Shown here piece after piece: positions 1 to 11,385 of a DNA stretch of 54,106 bases. How positions within the stretch are numbered: the first letter of the stretch is position 1; every line of letters starts with the position of its first letter. A program made the position numbers and the translations under genes. The notes under the pieces were generated by a model. The model was not told the origin of the DNA. It worked only from the letters and a program-made list of their open reading frames with translations, and did no database searches. This DNA is from Hyphochytrium catenoides (lineage: Eukaryota; Sar; Hyphochytriomycetes; Hyphochytriales; Hyphochytriaceae): NCBI GenBank assembly GCA_900088475.1, contig FLMG01000261.1, positions 155,387 through 209,492 of the forward strand, given 5' to 3'.

Positions 1-166
1 CACTTCTGACCTCAAACATGACACTTGCTCTTGACCTGCCTTCTGTATCTGGATGTAAGGCGGTGTAATAGTGAGAAAAATAACAACAAAGGGATGAAAC
101 AGATGTGCGCTAGAGGAGGACAGTTGCGTGGCAAGCGAACATGGAGAGGAGTTTTGAAAAAGCTTA

Positions 167-3100
167 TCAACAGTGAAGCTAAGAAAGATGAAAAGTTTAA
201 CACCTTCGACTACCTTTTCGAGCGCTATGTCCCGGGCTACCTGGCTTTCCCTTAGTTGCTCCTCAAGTTGCCCTATTGTTCTTTCTTGCTCCTCTGCTTT
301 GATCTGAAGTTCTTCTATCATTTGGGAAGCCACTGGCAGAGGACTTATCAGCAATTTCTCTAAAGAGAGGACTTTGACATGGGCAATGGGGCCCATACGG
401 AAGGAATAAGCTAAGTACCACCACAAACAGGCGAAATAAGCTAACCCAAAGGACCTGGAGGTCAGAAGATGTCGTTCCCAGCTTCCCGGAGTTGACCCCT
501 TAATGATCATCCTACGTACCACCTACTGCTCCCACAACAGCCGATGCCGCCGACTCATCCGATACCGGAGAGAGGGTTTCTGCACCTTGCGTAGAAAGCA
601 GTGCTTTTAGCTCTTTTATAGCCTCCTCTTTCTGAGCCAGCTCTTCGTGCCTATCAGCCAAGTTGGTGTCGGCAGCCTCTAGCTGCTCTTTCAGGACTTC
701 CACTTCCATAGCCAGAGAGGCAATTCGCTCTTTGGCTCTCTCTGCCTGTTCAACTTTCTCTTCCAAGGGTGCTTGGGCGTTTGTCTACGGATCATCGGTT
801 AAGACAAGGACTAGAAATTGCTGGAGACTTGCCGGCCAAAATGGCTAATGAAAACATACAGTTTAAAAAGGCACAAGAGCGTGAGAGTAGCAATAAACAA
901 GGCTAGAGCAGAGCAGTTATGCCAGAAATAAAGGAAGGCTTGGAGGCAGAGCAATTCTGTCAAGAGTTTATGGCAGCCTTGTGCCCACCTTCTCCTCAAG
1001 GATTCTCTTCAAAGTAGTAACACTAGCCTGTAGCTCGCCAAGAGTATTCTCCCTTTCTCGTAGCTGACTTTCTCTTTCTTCAATTTCCTTCAACAATGTC
1101 CCCGCTCTTTCCTCCGCTTCTACCAATGGGACAACATGCCAGTCAGGGGAGGAAAGCGCGCGTAACGTTGGGTAGACTAGTATCAGCGCAAAGTATGATG
1201 GGACTAGGGAGATCCCAGGGGGCGACCAACCTAGCATTCGCCGTTCCATCAGAGCGATCCTACGTTCTGCTTCACTACGGACAGTTGCATGCTCCACCTG
1301 GTACTTATGCACGGCGCTTCGAAGACCTGGACGAGGGTGCAGGCAGTCGTCAAATCATCATGGTGGCGCTTCGAAAGCTGGAGCTACAGCATACCGGGCA
1401 GCTCCGCTTCCTGCTTATCCCACATTTCTCGGAGGGCAGCCAGGTCTCTCTCAAGTTGGTCACGCTTACTACTTTGCTCTTATGTGAGACGGCGAAGGAA
1501 GAAGGGGTTGGTCACCTCCGCAACACAGAGCTTAATCACTTCTGAAAGATATAAAGTGGCGGATTGGAAGAGGATATAAGAGCTATGATAGCCTACCTTC
1601 GACATCCGCCTCAAGCTTCATTATTGCCTGGCCATAGTCCACCAGTTTGTCGTCTTTCTCCCTCAACTCCTTTTGGGCAAGCTGCATGGAAACTTGAAGT
1701 TCTGCGGAATAGTAAGGGCCGGTCTGCCCTATTGGTTTAAAATGTCGAGGTCCCCAACTTTACCTTGCAGCTCTTCTGCCGCACTATCGCTAGCCTCCAC
1801 TTTGTATCTCAGCTCTTGAAATTCGTTCTCTTTTTCTTGCATCTTTTGTGCCACTTTTTGCACTTCTTTTTCGAGGTCTACAAAAGCCCCAAAGAGGTAG
1901 ATTAGACCTAAAGACGGCTCCCAATCCTGCTTGGAAGAGGTAACTGGAGAGACACTTGCTCTAGCTTTAATATCTCCATAAACTCCACCTCTCAGGCCCT
2001 TGTTGGGACAGACGGCGATCCCACAGCGCGGAACAGAGAGGTGTAAAGATTGAAGCCAAAAGCTCAGTCACACAGCTCTTCTTGTCCAGAACGCGATATA
2101 TAAAGATAAGGTGTCTGACAATTTTTCCACATAGGCGGAGTGATCCAAGGCTGACCTGCTATTTTCTCGTTCTTGAGGCTCATTGCCTGGTGATGTGACT
2201 CTCTCTCCGCTTCCAAATCTGCGTCTCTCCGCTCAATAATTTCTTTCGCCAGATGAAGCTCCTCTCTTAGGCCTGATTTCCATGGGACAAAACAAAGCCT
2301 TAAGGGCTTGGAGAGAACAACTTACGAAGTGAGTATAATGGCCGCCACCTTCAAACTCCTTTAGCTGTTCTATCGTCTTCTCAGTCTCTGCAAGCTTCGC
2401 AACGGTTTCCGCCAGAGCCGTTCGAGCCTCTATTGAGGTAAGTAGTATTAGAGCATGGCGATGTGTATGGGGAAAAAGCTGCAAGCTATGGAAGACAGAG
2501 GGTCCAGAAGGCGGCCACATCGTGTGCGAGTCTCAGATATAGTGCAAGCTTCATAGGTCTCGTCAAAAGAGGCTCCTCAACGGGGATAGCATAAGAGTAT
2601 AGATAGGGATACTAAAGGAGTAATACATACCTTCCAGCTCAGTTCTCAACAGCTGGATGTTGCCAAGGAGCTCTTCTTTTTCTAGCTGCCACTCCTCTTC
2701 TTTTGCTTGTGGAGCAGCAAGCCGTAGCGAAGGGAGGCAGAGCACGTGCAGTAGGGTAAGGGTCGGCCACGACGAAGAACATCCGTAAGGAGGATGTCAT
2801 TACGACCGGCTCGTCGAGCCAAGTCAACTCATCACGAAGTGACTATACGAAGGATCATTTTTGAGAAGAGGATCTAACACGGTGGACTTACCCTGAGTGA
2901 CGCCTCGTAGCTCATTGAGCTGTGTTTGGAGCGACAATACGCCCGATTCCTCAGCTACTCTCTGCATTCTATATTTCTCTTGTTCCTCCTCCAATTGTTT
3001 ACGTGTTGTTCGTTCTGATGCAAGAGCTGCTTCTAGGCTCTCAAGCTCTCTAGTCAACTTCTCCTCAGTGGAACGGAGAGTTGCCACTTCCTCTACTATC

Positions 3101-6100
3101 GCGCTCATCCTTTGTGTGCTTTCCTCGGCCAAACGCAACGCGAATGTATCCTTTTGCTGATCAGCCTCCATCTGCAGCTCCTGGACCTTCTTTGACATAG
3201 CTTTTGCAGCTTGCCTCTCTGTAGCCAGCTAACGGTCACAGAAGAAACAGAAGTCAGACCTTTCTAGTCACTGAGGTTGATATAGCCTGCCTATAATATG
3301 CCATAAGCGATGCACTTCATCATCATCATCGTTGTCCATACCTCTTCTTCTGCGCCCTTCAAGGTATCTCTTAGATCTTTGACCAGTTGGGTGTGAGCTT
3401 GAAGCTTATCTTCATAGCCTGCCTTTGCGTCACGAAGTGCTAGTTGAAGCTCTTCTATTTCCCTTTGATACCTTTCTCTTTCCTCTCTAGCTGCTTTTTC
3501 TCTACTTGCTTCATCTGAATCAGCCAACTGGGGCATGGAGGATAGCTGCGTCCTAAGGCTATCGTTTTCGGCAGTCACCTCCGCAAGAGAACCAGTTAAT
3601 CGCTGTATCTATTGGTGAACCAATGGACGCGATCAGCTGCAGGTATAGAGGCTTTTGAGCACCTATGCTTTCCTCACCTCAACGTTGAGCTTCGCAACTC
3701 CTTCCGCCTGGCTGACTCTTAGTTGTACTATCTGATTGGTCAAAGACTGCACCTCTGCCACCTTAGAGTCATAAGACGCCTTTACCTTAAGGATAGAATT
3801 GGGTGAACATTAGCCAGACAAGCACTGGTTGAAATGAAGAATGTGGAGCCTCCACCCAATCCAACTATGGAGCAATCTACCATAGATGTTTCCGAAATTT
3901 TGGCGATCGAAAAAAGCATAGCGAACAGGACAGGTAAGCGAAGCTTGCAGTCAGTGCCATTGAAGGGCAGGGAGACCGAAGCTTGGCTCGGAAGCGGAGG
4001 AAGTTGGAACACAGATACCAAACGAAACGACGCGACTATACCTGATGGGAATTGGATATTGCGGCTTTGGAGGCTACTAGCTGGGCGCTCAAGTGGTCAA
4101 GTTGAGATCTTAACTGTTTGACTTCTGTCTGTTGAGCCAAAAGATCCTCTTTGAGCGCTGCCTCTCGTGTTTCTACCTCTCTTACAGTTGTTTCTTTTAA
4201 AATCGCTATCTCACTTCGTTCCTGTTCCAGTTTCTTTGCTATTTCTGTCTTCTCCTCTTCTGTAGCCAACTGTTGAGCCTGTAGATCCTTATGAGCGTCC
4301 CTTAGAGCCTCATAAGCCAACCTACGAGTGTCCTCTTCTTGTCTGAGGTGTTCCACCTGGAAGAAAGGTTTGTCAGAGGGCGCTCTAACTGCTATTGCCC
4401 TTTCAAAGTAGCAATATGCATAATCGTGGCTACGCTACCAGACTCACATGCAGAGCGACAGAGAAGTATGATAAAGGGTCACGTCACATGCATCAACGCA
4501 GAGGAACGCAAAAGAGTGCACGCCGACTCATTGTAGATAATGGAGAGTACCTCCTTGTTTAGATTGTCTAACTCTTCCGTCTTGGACTGTTGATGAATCT
4601 CCCTTTGCATCTGGTTCAATTGAGATCGAAGCAGTGTGTTCTCGTCGTCCGTCTGCTTTTTTGCGCCTTGGAGAGCTTCCAGTGACTGAATGAGCTGTTC
4701 TTCTTTAGCTCTAAACATTGCTTGAGCTTGGGCGGTGAGTGTACTCCTTAGTTCTTCAGAAACGTGCACGATCTCAGCTGCTTTATCTGCCTCCGCAGCG
4801 GCAAGCTTTCGGCTCCATTCTATGCTCTGCTCTTGTTCCCTCCTTCTGGATGCCTCTTCCATCCTCTGCCTCTCCTCCTCCACCGCTTGTTGCAACGCTT
4901 TCATCGACGCTTCATTTATCTCAGAAAATATCCTCCTCTCCTGTTCCACCTCCTTTATGTACCTCTCTTTGTTCTGCATCTCGTCAAGCAAAGAGTGGAT
5001 CTCGACTTGCTTTTCTCGCAGTTCTTCCTCTACTAGCCTTTTGTCCTCTCTTGCGCCTTCCAACATATTCTTGTATTGTTGAGTAAGTTCCGAGATTTCC
5101 CGATTGCTGTCTTCCAAGCCTATCTCAAGTTTGGCGATCCTCTCCTGTTCGTGGAGCTGGACCAGAGGAGGAGCAGAGATAGTGGGGTCATGACCCTCTT
5201 TCTCCTTTGTCTCCTGCCCTCCTACTGCAGCAGGGGTCTGCAGTAGACGCATAAGTAGAGCTTCTGACTCATTGTTCTTCTTGGCCAGCTCTTCTTCCAA
5301 CTGACAAACTTTACCCTGAAACTTTGACAATTGCTCCAAAGCCTCAAGTTGGAACTTCTCTTTTTTATCTGCTTCCTGTTTCCATCTCGCGGCAATCGAG
5401 CTCTGTTCTTGAAGTTTGTCTTCGAGCACCTTGACCTGTAATCGAAGAGCTTCCAGCTCTGCAGAGGTCGAGGACGATGAAGGACGCAGCGTGGCAGCAG
5501 TCGTTTTACCGGCGCTAGGTCGACAAGACGTTGACCCAAATGCAGGAGCAGGGCCCGACCTGCTCAGGCCTGGAGTTTTGCCTGGGACTGGCTTGCTTGT
5601 AATGGCAACCGGGGACGACTTGCTGGATAGAGGATAACGAGTGGAGCTAGCTGACGCGCTGGGCTTGGCTACGCTTGTGGAGACTATTGTCTTGGTATTT
5701 GGCGCTGTTTTTGAGTCGCCCCCAAGAGTTCTCGTCCTAGGAGCTGCAAGGGGACACATTAGATTTCTAGGAACACTGAAGTGGCTTATGAGCTCGAAGA
5801 CCTGATAGAGCAGTCATTGGTGCAGTTGTGTTGATGAAACAGTAGGGTAGAACATATAACTCAGCTGAGCAAATGGCAATTTGGAGAGTTTCATCGCACC
5901 AGCAGTTCCTTTAGCAGCAGGGCTCACAGAGGGTCTAGCCACGGCATTCTGATTCCTAGTCCCAGAAGTCACTTTAGTAGTGCTCAGTGACAAGGACCGC
6001 GCAGAGCTTGCCGACCGAGAACCAAAAGCGCTTGTCGAAGTCCTGGAAGCCCTTTGAGCGGCAGGACCTAGAGAGCGTCCACTTGGAGGCATTTGCTTGG

Positions 6101-6260
6101 ACCCGGAGAGTTTCCTTTTCTCTATTACAGCTGCAGCAGTGTGCCCTAAGAGGGTCTTTGTCTCTTCCGGCAACGCGCCATTGGATTCTTTAACGACCTC
6201 ACTGAGGTTTGAGATCACCGAGGCCAGCTCTTGCGGGGTTGCAGAGTGTCTCTTCGCCAT
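167..6260 (-). CDS. Long coiled-coil protein with basic Ser/Thr/Pro-rich N-terminus (18 exons, ~1276 aa)
   Basis: I do not recognise this gene. The start is ATG at 6260 (MAKRHSATPQ). Exons (high to low): 6260-5861, 5743-4551, 4356-4042, 3785-3678, 3608-3342, 3228-2892, 2705-2631, 2429-2349, 2272-2156, 1877-1764, 1701-1597, 1541-1516, 1464-1395, 1326-1231, 1119-989, 784-520, 359-241 and a last 12-base exon 178-167 ending in TGA. Phases agree at every junction and the total is 1277 codons including stop. Residues 1-~200 are rich in Ser, Thr, Ala, Pro, Lys and Arg with almost no hydrophobic clusters. The rest is nearly continuous heptad-like coiled coil full of Glu, Lys, Gln and Leu. This layout fits a microtubule-, centrosome- or basal-body-associated scaffold, but no CAP-Gly, kinesin or other named domain is visible, so that is inference. 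The tiny exons at 1541-1516 and 178-167 are the least certain parts. The 3' end could extend past the window. Confidence 0.8.
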
Positions 6261-7031
6261 ACTCTACGAGTCCTCTGACGGATTCTACCTTATAGACCTC
6301 GGTGTTCCTGGGCAGGTAGCAACCTGAAGAGCAGGACAATTGCCAGTGGCAGAGTGCCAATGAGTTGGCGCTGCTTATGAGTTCTGATTCTTGAGATGTT
6401 TCTTATGAATTCAAGTCCTCAAGCATCTCAACCTCTGTAAACGCTCAGGAACATAACGTCGCGTACGCATCAGAACACATTCTTTCTTTCTAATAAATAA
6501 AGCCATTGATTTTGAGAACGCGCATTTGGGACCTGAGCTTACATTATGGGTCAGGAGGGGCTAACGCCTAGTAAGACAGCGTGTTCTGATGGTCTGATGC
6601 AGACACCGCTTTGCATTTGAAGTGTGCAAGACTGGGCAAGGTCCAAGGGTAACGGCGAGGCCAGCAGCAGGAGTGCTCACTCAGAAGAGACTCCCGCGCG
6701 CCTGTGATGAGCGTGAGCAACTGTGAGACACTGGCGAGACACCAAGGGATGTGTGGAGCGTAAAGAGCGGCCCGGGTCTAGGAAGCGACATTGGTCGCCA
6801 ATATAGCAGCTGCTGAGTTTGGTCCGGACATCAGCGAAGGCAATGGAGAGCCTGAGTGTCGTTAAGAGAATGAGCTTGTATAAAGAGGAGCATCGGCAAG
6901 AGAAGCTCTATTATGAACTCAGTATGGCAAGCAGAACAAAGTATTTATCAACATCGTAGGCTTCTTTCTTTCATTAGCCCTAAGAATCTATAAAGCGACA
7001 AGCTCGCTAGATGAGCTACCGTTTAATAATG
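6261..7031. other. Intergenic gap between the coiled-coil gene and dolichol kinase
   Basis: This 771-base stretch lies upstream of the coiled-coil gene and downstream of the dolichol kinase stop, both on the minus strand. It should hold the kinase 3' UTR and the coiled-coil gene's promoter. I see no convincing coding exon, repeat or RNA gene in it. Confidence 0.5.
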
Positions 7032-10000
7032 CTATTTGAGTGTCAGATCTTTCCTTGTGGCGACATACTCTAACATGAAGAAGCCGTTCATGAGGAGAGG
7101 CAGAACTAGATTATCCATCTGTGCCGTAACTGCCTCCACTAGAGTGGTCAGAAGGATCCCTAACAGCCGAAAGGCAATCTGCCTCGACAAGAAAGGGAAG
7201 AATTGGTGAGTTTTTGAGGTAGATACGCCGTGCAAGAGACGAAGAGAGAGACACGACGGGAGGCGGGCCCTAGTCTTCAGCTAAAGTATGGACTGTAAGA
7301 AGTGAGACCCTACAACGAGGGAGCAAGTGGAGAGAGGGGCCATCTTACCAGAGTGGCCCTATCGCACTTAGGGGCATTGCAAGCTGACCCAAAGCCGTCC
7401 AGATAGTAACAGAAGAGGGCGGATGACACGAACATTGCGATACTGCCCTCTAACGTCCGCCCAGTCCTGAACCAGCGCCACTTTCCTATGTACGTACCGA
7501 CAATAGCACCCTTCAGAAGAAGGGCAACGGGTTAGTCGGAGAATTGAGACTTAGCATACATGAAGGACAGCGACATAGGCCGAGAGCCCATATATCAACT
7601 ACTCCGGCAAGACAGACAGCAATCAAGAAGGAAATCTTAGGATGCGTTCAAGGTATCAGACACGCCTATAATGATGAGAATACCGAGTTATCACCTCTTA
7701 CCATGGCGTCACCTATACCCACTGCTATTATTCCCGCGAATGGGCCTAAGCTGTCGGAAGGAAAATTGACGTCTAGCCAGAGGGGGAGAGCACAGCCCAA
7801 TAGAAGGTAGAAATGTGACAGAATTGCTGGGCCTGCAATGCAAATGTTACGAGATGCGGAGGGTGCATATATATATTGAGCAACACCCTAACACCATCCC
7901 TGCGTCAAAATGTTCAGAATTACCTTGATCCCTATTGTCCACGTAGCTGACCATATAGCCATGTAGGGCTTCGCCCAGCCAAGGGACATTGAGGACTCTT
8001 AGGCACTCAACAGCTACTAAGCCTGCAAAAGCCACCCCATAGCTGAGGCGTAACATATCCCGCTGTTTAAGAGGGCAACAAAATAGAAGGACCTATGGTC
8101 ATGGTTCTGCAAACTTCGGGAGTATCAGGAGAGCTCTAGCAAAGGTTCAACAAGCAGCAGCAATTGTCTGACAAAGTAAGGATGGCAGCACTTGTAAACG
8201 ATTGCAACATGATTGACCCATGCAACCGGGGAAACCACAAAGCAGGCAAAAGCGTGGCGACATTGAGCGTTAATCGCTGCTTCTATCTTACCGCATAAAA
8301 GACAGCTGGAGTGAACATCACGACCGCCAGGAAGTGATATAGCTTTCTCGCTACAATCTTTCTGAGTCTGAGGTGCTCCTCCAGCAAGAGGAAGTAGGCA
8401 ATGCTTACGAAGAGCACGAAGAGCCAGTACAGGCAACAAGCTAAGTTCCTGACCAAATCTTGTGCTAAGAAGGATAATACCCTGGGAACATAGGTCATAA
8501 ATGAGTATCAACTTTGATGGCATTGACGCGGTGTCAGAAAGGTCCATCTCAGTCACAGCAAACAAGGGATATGAATAGCTCATTCCATCCATAAGAACGC
8601 AGCAAAATAATGTGACGCCGCAAGGAGTACGACAACCCTACCACAGGAACAGGTTTGTGCCAAGCAATATGTGACAAAGGGGAAGAACTATCAGCCCAAC
8701 AGAGAGCAAAAAGGCAACGTAGAAGCGGATTGAGGCGGATAGCGACAGCTCCTCGCTTTGTATATGGGCGGAGCCACTGCCATAAGCCTTGAAGAAGGGA
8801 GAGAGTGAAGCCGCAAGCAGAAGGACACCACAGACTCCGCCTTGAAGGGCTGCGTGGACCTCATCTCTCCCTGATGGATGGATAAAATAATAGCTAAGCC
8901 AGCCAACAGAGCCCGATACCTGGGAGCAGAGTGGAAGCGCAAATGAAGCTGTTAGACAAAAAGAGTAGCAAGGACGAGTTGCTAGAAAAGTCTGATGCTG
9001 GACAGTCCACTCGTGAAGTCAAGGGTTACTGAACAAACTGATAGTAGAAGGGCGTAGGAAGAAGCATGAGATGTATTTTGTTAAAGGAGGAGGAGGAGGG
9101 GGAGGGAGAGAGGAGAGAGGAATATACGTTTACAGCGAAGCACCACCGATAGTCGCTAGCTGGCCGGTGTGCTACACACCTTAAAAGAGACCATTAACAG
9201 TGCATCAAGGCTATAAAGGGTGAGCATTTGCGAGAGGATACTGGCTTCTCCAAACGTGAAGGACTTTTTCAATCCCACGAGACATGTCAGCGTGATAGCA
9301 TCTAGCAGCAGCAAGGCTAGCAGATAATGTGCAATCCCCTGACCTGACAATGCAAAAGGTAGGACTATTTTAATAGATGGATTGCAAGGCTTGCTGGTGG
9401 GAATAGAGTATTCAATCAACGAAGCACAGAAGAGATAAGGATGCTGAATCCGGTGGCTACCAAGGAGAGATACAAGGAGGCTACTAAGGATTTGAGGAAC
9501 ACTAATGAATGTCGGCCAAGACCATACCACTTACCGGCGTCTAAGACAGCGACTGAAAGCATGGTAATGAAGGCATACTTCACGAGAACCAAGACACTCC
9601 TATAAGGCACACCAAGAGCGAACTGCAGAGCAGAGCTCGCACTAAGGGCAGTACTAAGGCAGACGTTCCATAGCAAGTAATCTGATAATTCCACGTTAGC
9701 CACGGCAGCGAAGATCGAGAATTTCGCGTTAGCCAAGCCAGCGACGGTCGACAGAGAGCAGGCTTATCGCCTGATATCACATCCTAAAAGTCCCACCACC
9801 AACTTCTTGGCTCACTAACCTTCGGTCTGAGAATCCGCAAGGTGCTCCTGATTCCGATAGCGCACTGCGAGATAGGCCGCCGTAAGGGAAAACGGGAGGA
9901 CGAAGGAAGACAACGTCATTCCTTGGTCGATCAAAGGCCTATGCATCAGTCAGTGTCCATATTTCGACATGAAGCCCTAGGTTTAGTACAGGGTAGAATG

Positions 10001-10420
10001 TTTTATGTATGAATATGTTACCCAAAGAGGTGCATGGCGGAAACAGAGACAGCAGACGACTAGAGAGCACAGAACGGCGAGAAGCAAGGGTCATATTGTC
10101 AAATCGGCCTACCTTAGCAGGGCAGCATATGGAGAACTGATGCTGAGAACAGAGCTACCGAATGATAGGCAGGTAACCAGCAAGACCAACGCCATAGCTT
10201 TCAAAGCAAGACTACTTCCATCATCTGAGGAGGAGGAGAGATGCAGGAGCCATAGCAGAGGAGCTGCGTAGGCAAATAGAACAACCAGCTCAAAGAGTTT
10301 TCGAGCTACGTCTCTGTGCCTAGTATGTGCTTTACGTTTACTCTTGAATTTGACATCGGACTCCATCGTCTCCTTGCTTGGGCTCCTCCGTACTCTAGCA
10401 ACTTCAAGCTCGCGGTCCAT
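7032..10420 (-). CDS. DOLK: Dolichol kinase (SEC59/DOLK family)
   Basis: This enzyme phosphorylates dolichol with CTP in the ER membrane, giving the dolichyl phosphate used for N-glycosylation, O- and C-mannosylation and GPI anchors. Exons: 10420-10113, 9938-9820, 9762-9535, 9343-9180, 8919-8642, 8481-8292, 8062-7924, 7832-7702, 7510-7349 and 7178-7032 (TAG). The total is 622 codons, 621 aa, somewhat longer than animal and yeast forms (about 520-540 aa). The protein is almost all membrane helices. Family landmarks are in the C-terminal third: ARKLYHF, YVDNRDQGPAILSHFYLLG, then AVGIGDAMGAIVGTYIGKW and RTGRTLEGS, which form the conserved CTP-binding region, and EAVTAQMDNLVLPLL near the end. The extra length is N-terminal. 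The first ATG of the open frame (10420) was chosen; an in-frame ATG about 15 codons later is possible. It runs divergently from the metallophosphoesterase gene, 965 bases away. Confidence 0.95.
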
Positions 10421-11385
10421 ACTATGGCGCAGGTGTCCCTGTAGCACTTGCGGCGGTCCAGTGACGCTGCTGGGCGGTTCGATTGGTCAACGCGAAGAGC
10501 ATCTTCTCCCCAGACATCTCATGATAATGCCATTGGCACCGAGGACGTTCGACAGAGCAATCTCTGCGACAGAGCGCAATGATGGATGCACTCCTTGAAC
10601 AATAGTCTTCCGTCTGCACGTAGATCTACGAGGATCTTTCTTCAGAGGATCCAGGCTCCGCCGTGTCACCCAGCGTGGCTTTCCACCATCGCAGCAGCCT
10701 TCATCATCATCCAAGACGTCCAACAAACATCTTGGACAAGTGGATTCCGAGGGGACGCTAACGGCTATCCTTGTCAAGCGAGGAAGGATGTTCAACAAAA
10801 TGTGAAAACTCTGATGAAGAAAGTTGTGGTGTTTGATGTTTGTCCTTTGTCCACGATAATTGACTGACGGCATAGGGTGAGGTTTGGGCATATTTGACAG
10901 ATGGTGGCTGTAAATTGTCAAGAATCTGGGCGATAGAATCTTTTGTGCTGGATTGATGATTCTGGCTCTGGCACCCAACAGACACACAGACACGGCTCTC
11001 ACAAAAGTGCATCTCGCTCTTTCTAAGGAAGCCTCTCTACGACTCGCTCCTCTTCCTGCTGGTGGGCGCAGCGGCTGGTTGTCACAGCGTTGAGCCTCTG
11101 TCCCTATATTCTGTGTGCACTGGACGAAGCGTCCGGGCACCTTAGTGCAATGCCTTTGAGCTCAAAGCAGTGATAAGGATGCTCTAAAGTGGAGGAAGGC
11201 AAGTAAAGCAGTGCAGCGACAGGTGAGAGGAAACCGGCCTGCTTCTGGAGGTAGGAGCTGCTGATGGAGGAGGCGGAGACACGAAGACCGCGTCCTAGAT
11301 AAGTACTGATCCCGTCTTGCAGCCAGCAGGGTTTTGCTTATTTGTCGCCATACTGAGAAGCTTGAAGACGTTGACCTTGGTAGAC
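10421..11385. other. Divergent intergenic region (shared promoter) between DOLK and the metallophosphoesterase gene
   Basis: These 965 bases separate two genes transcribed away from each other, so both promoters must lie here. Open frames of 60-217 codons occur on both strands, the longest on the minus strand at 10487-11140. None shows a domain, coherent splice chain or sensible composition, and I do not call a gene. Confidence 0.45.

Noticed and set aside
4735-5086. Three overlapping plus-strand ORFs of 90-115 codons, rich in Ser and Leu
   Set aside because: They are complements of the Glu/Lys-rich coiled-coil exon 5743-4551.
10487-11140. A 217-codon minus-strand ORF in the DOLK/metallophosphoesterase gap
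   Set aside because: Composition is random-like, it has no domain or splice partner, and it fills most of the divergent promoter region.
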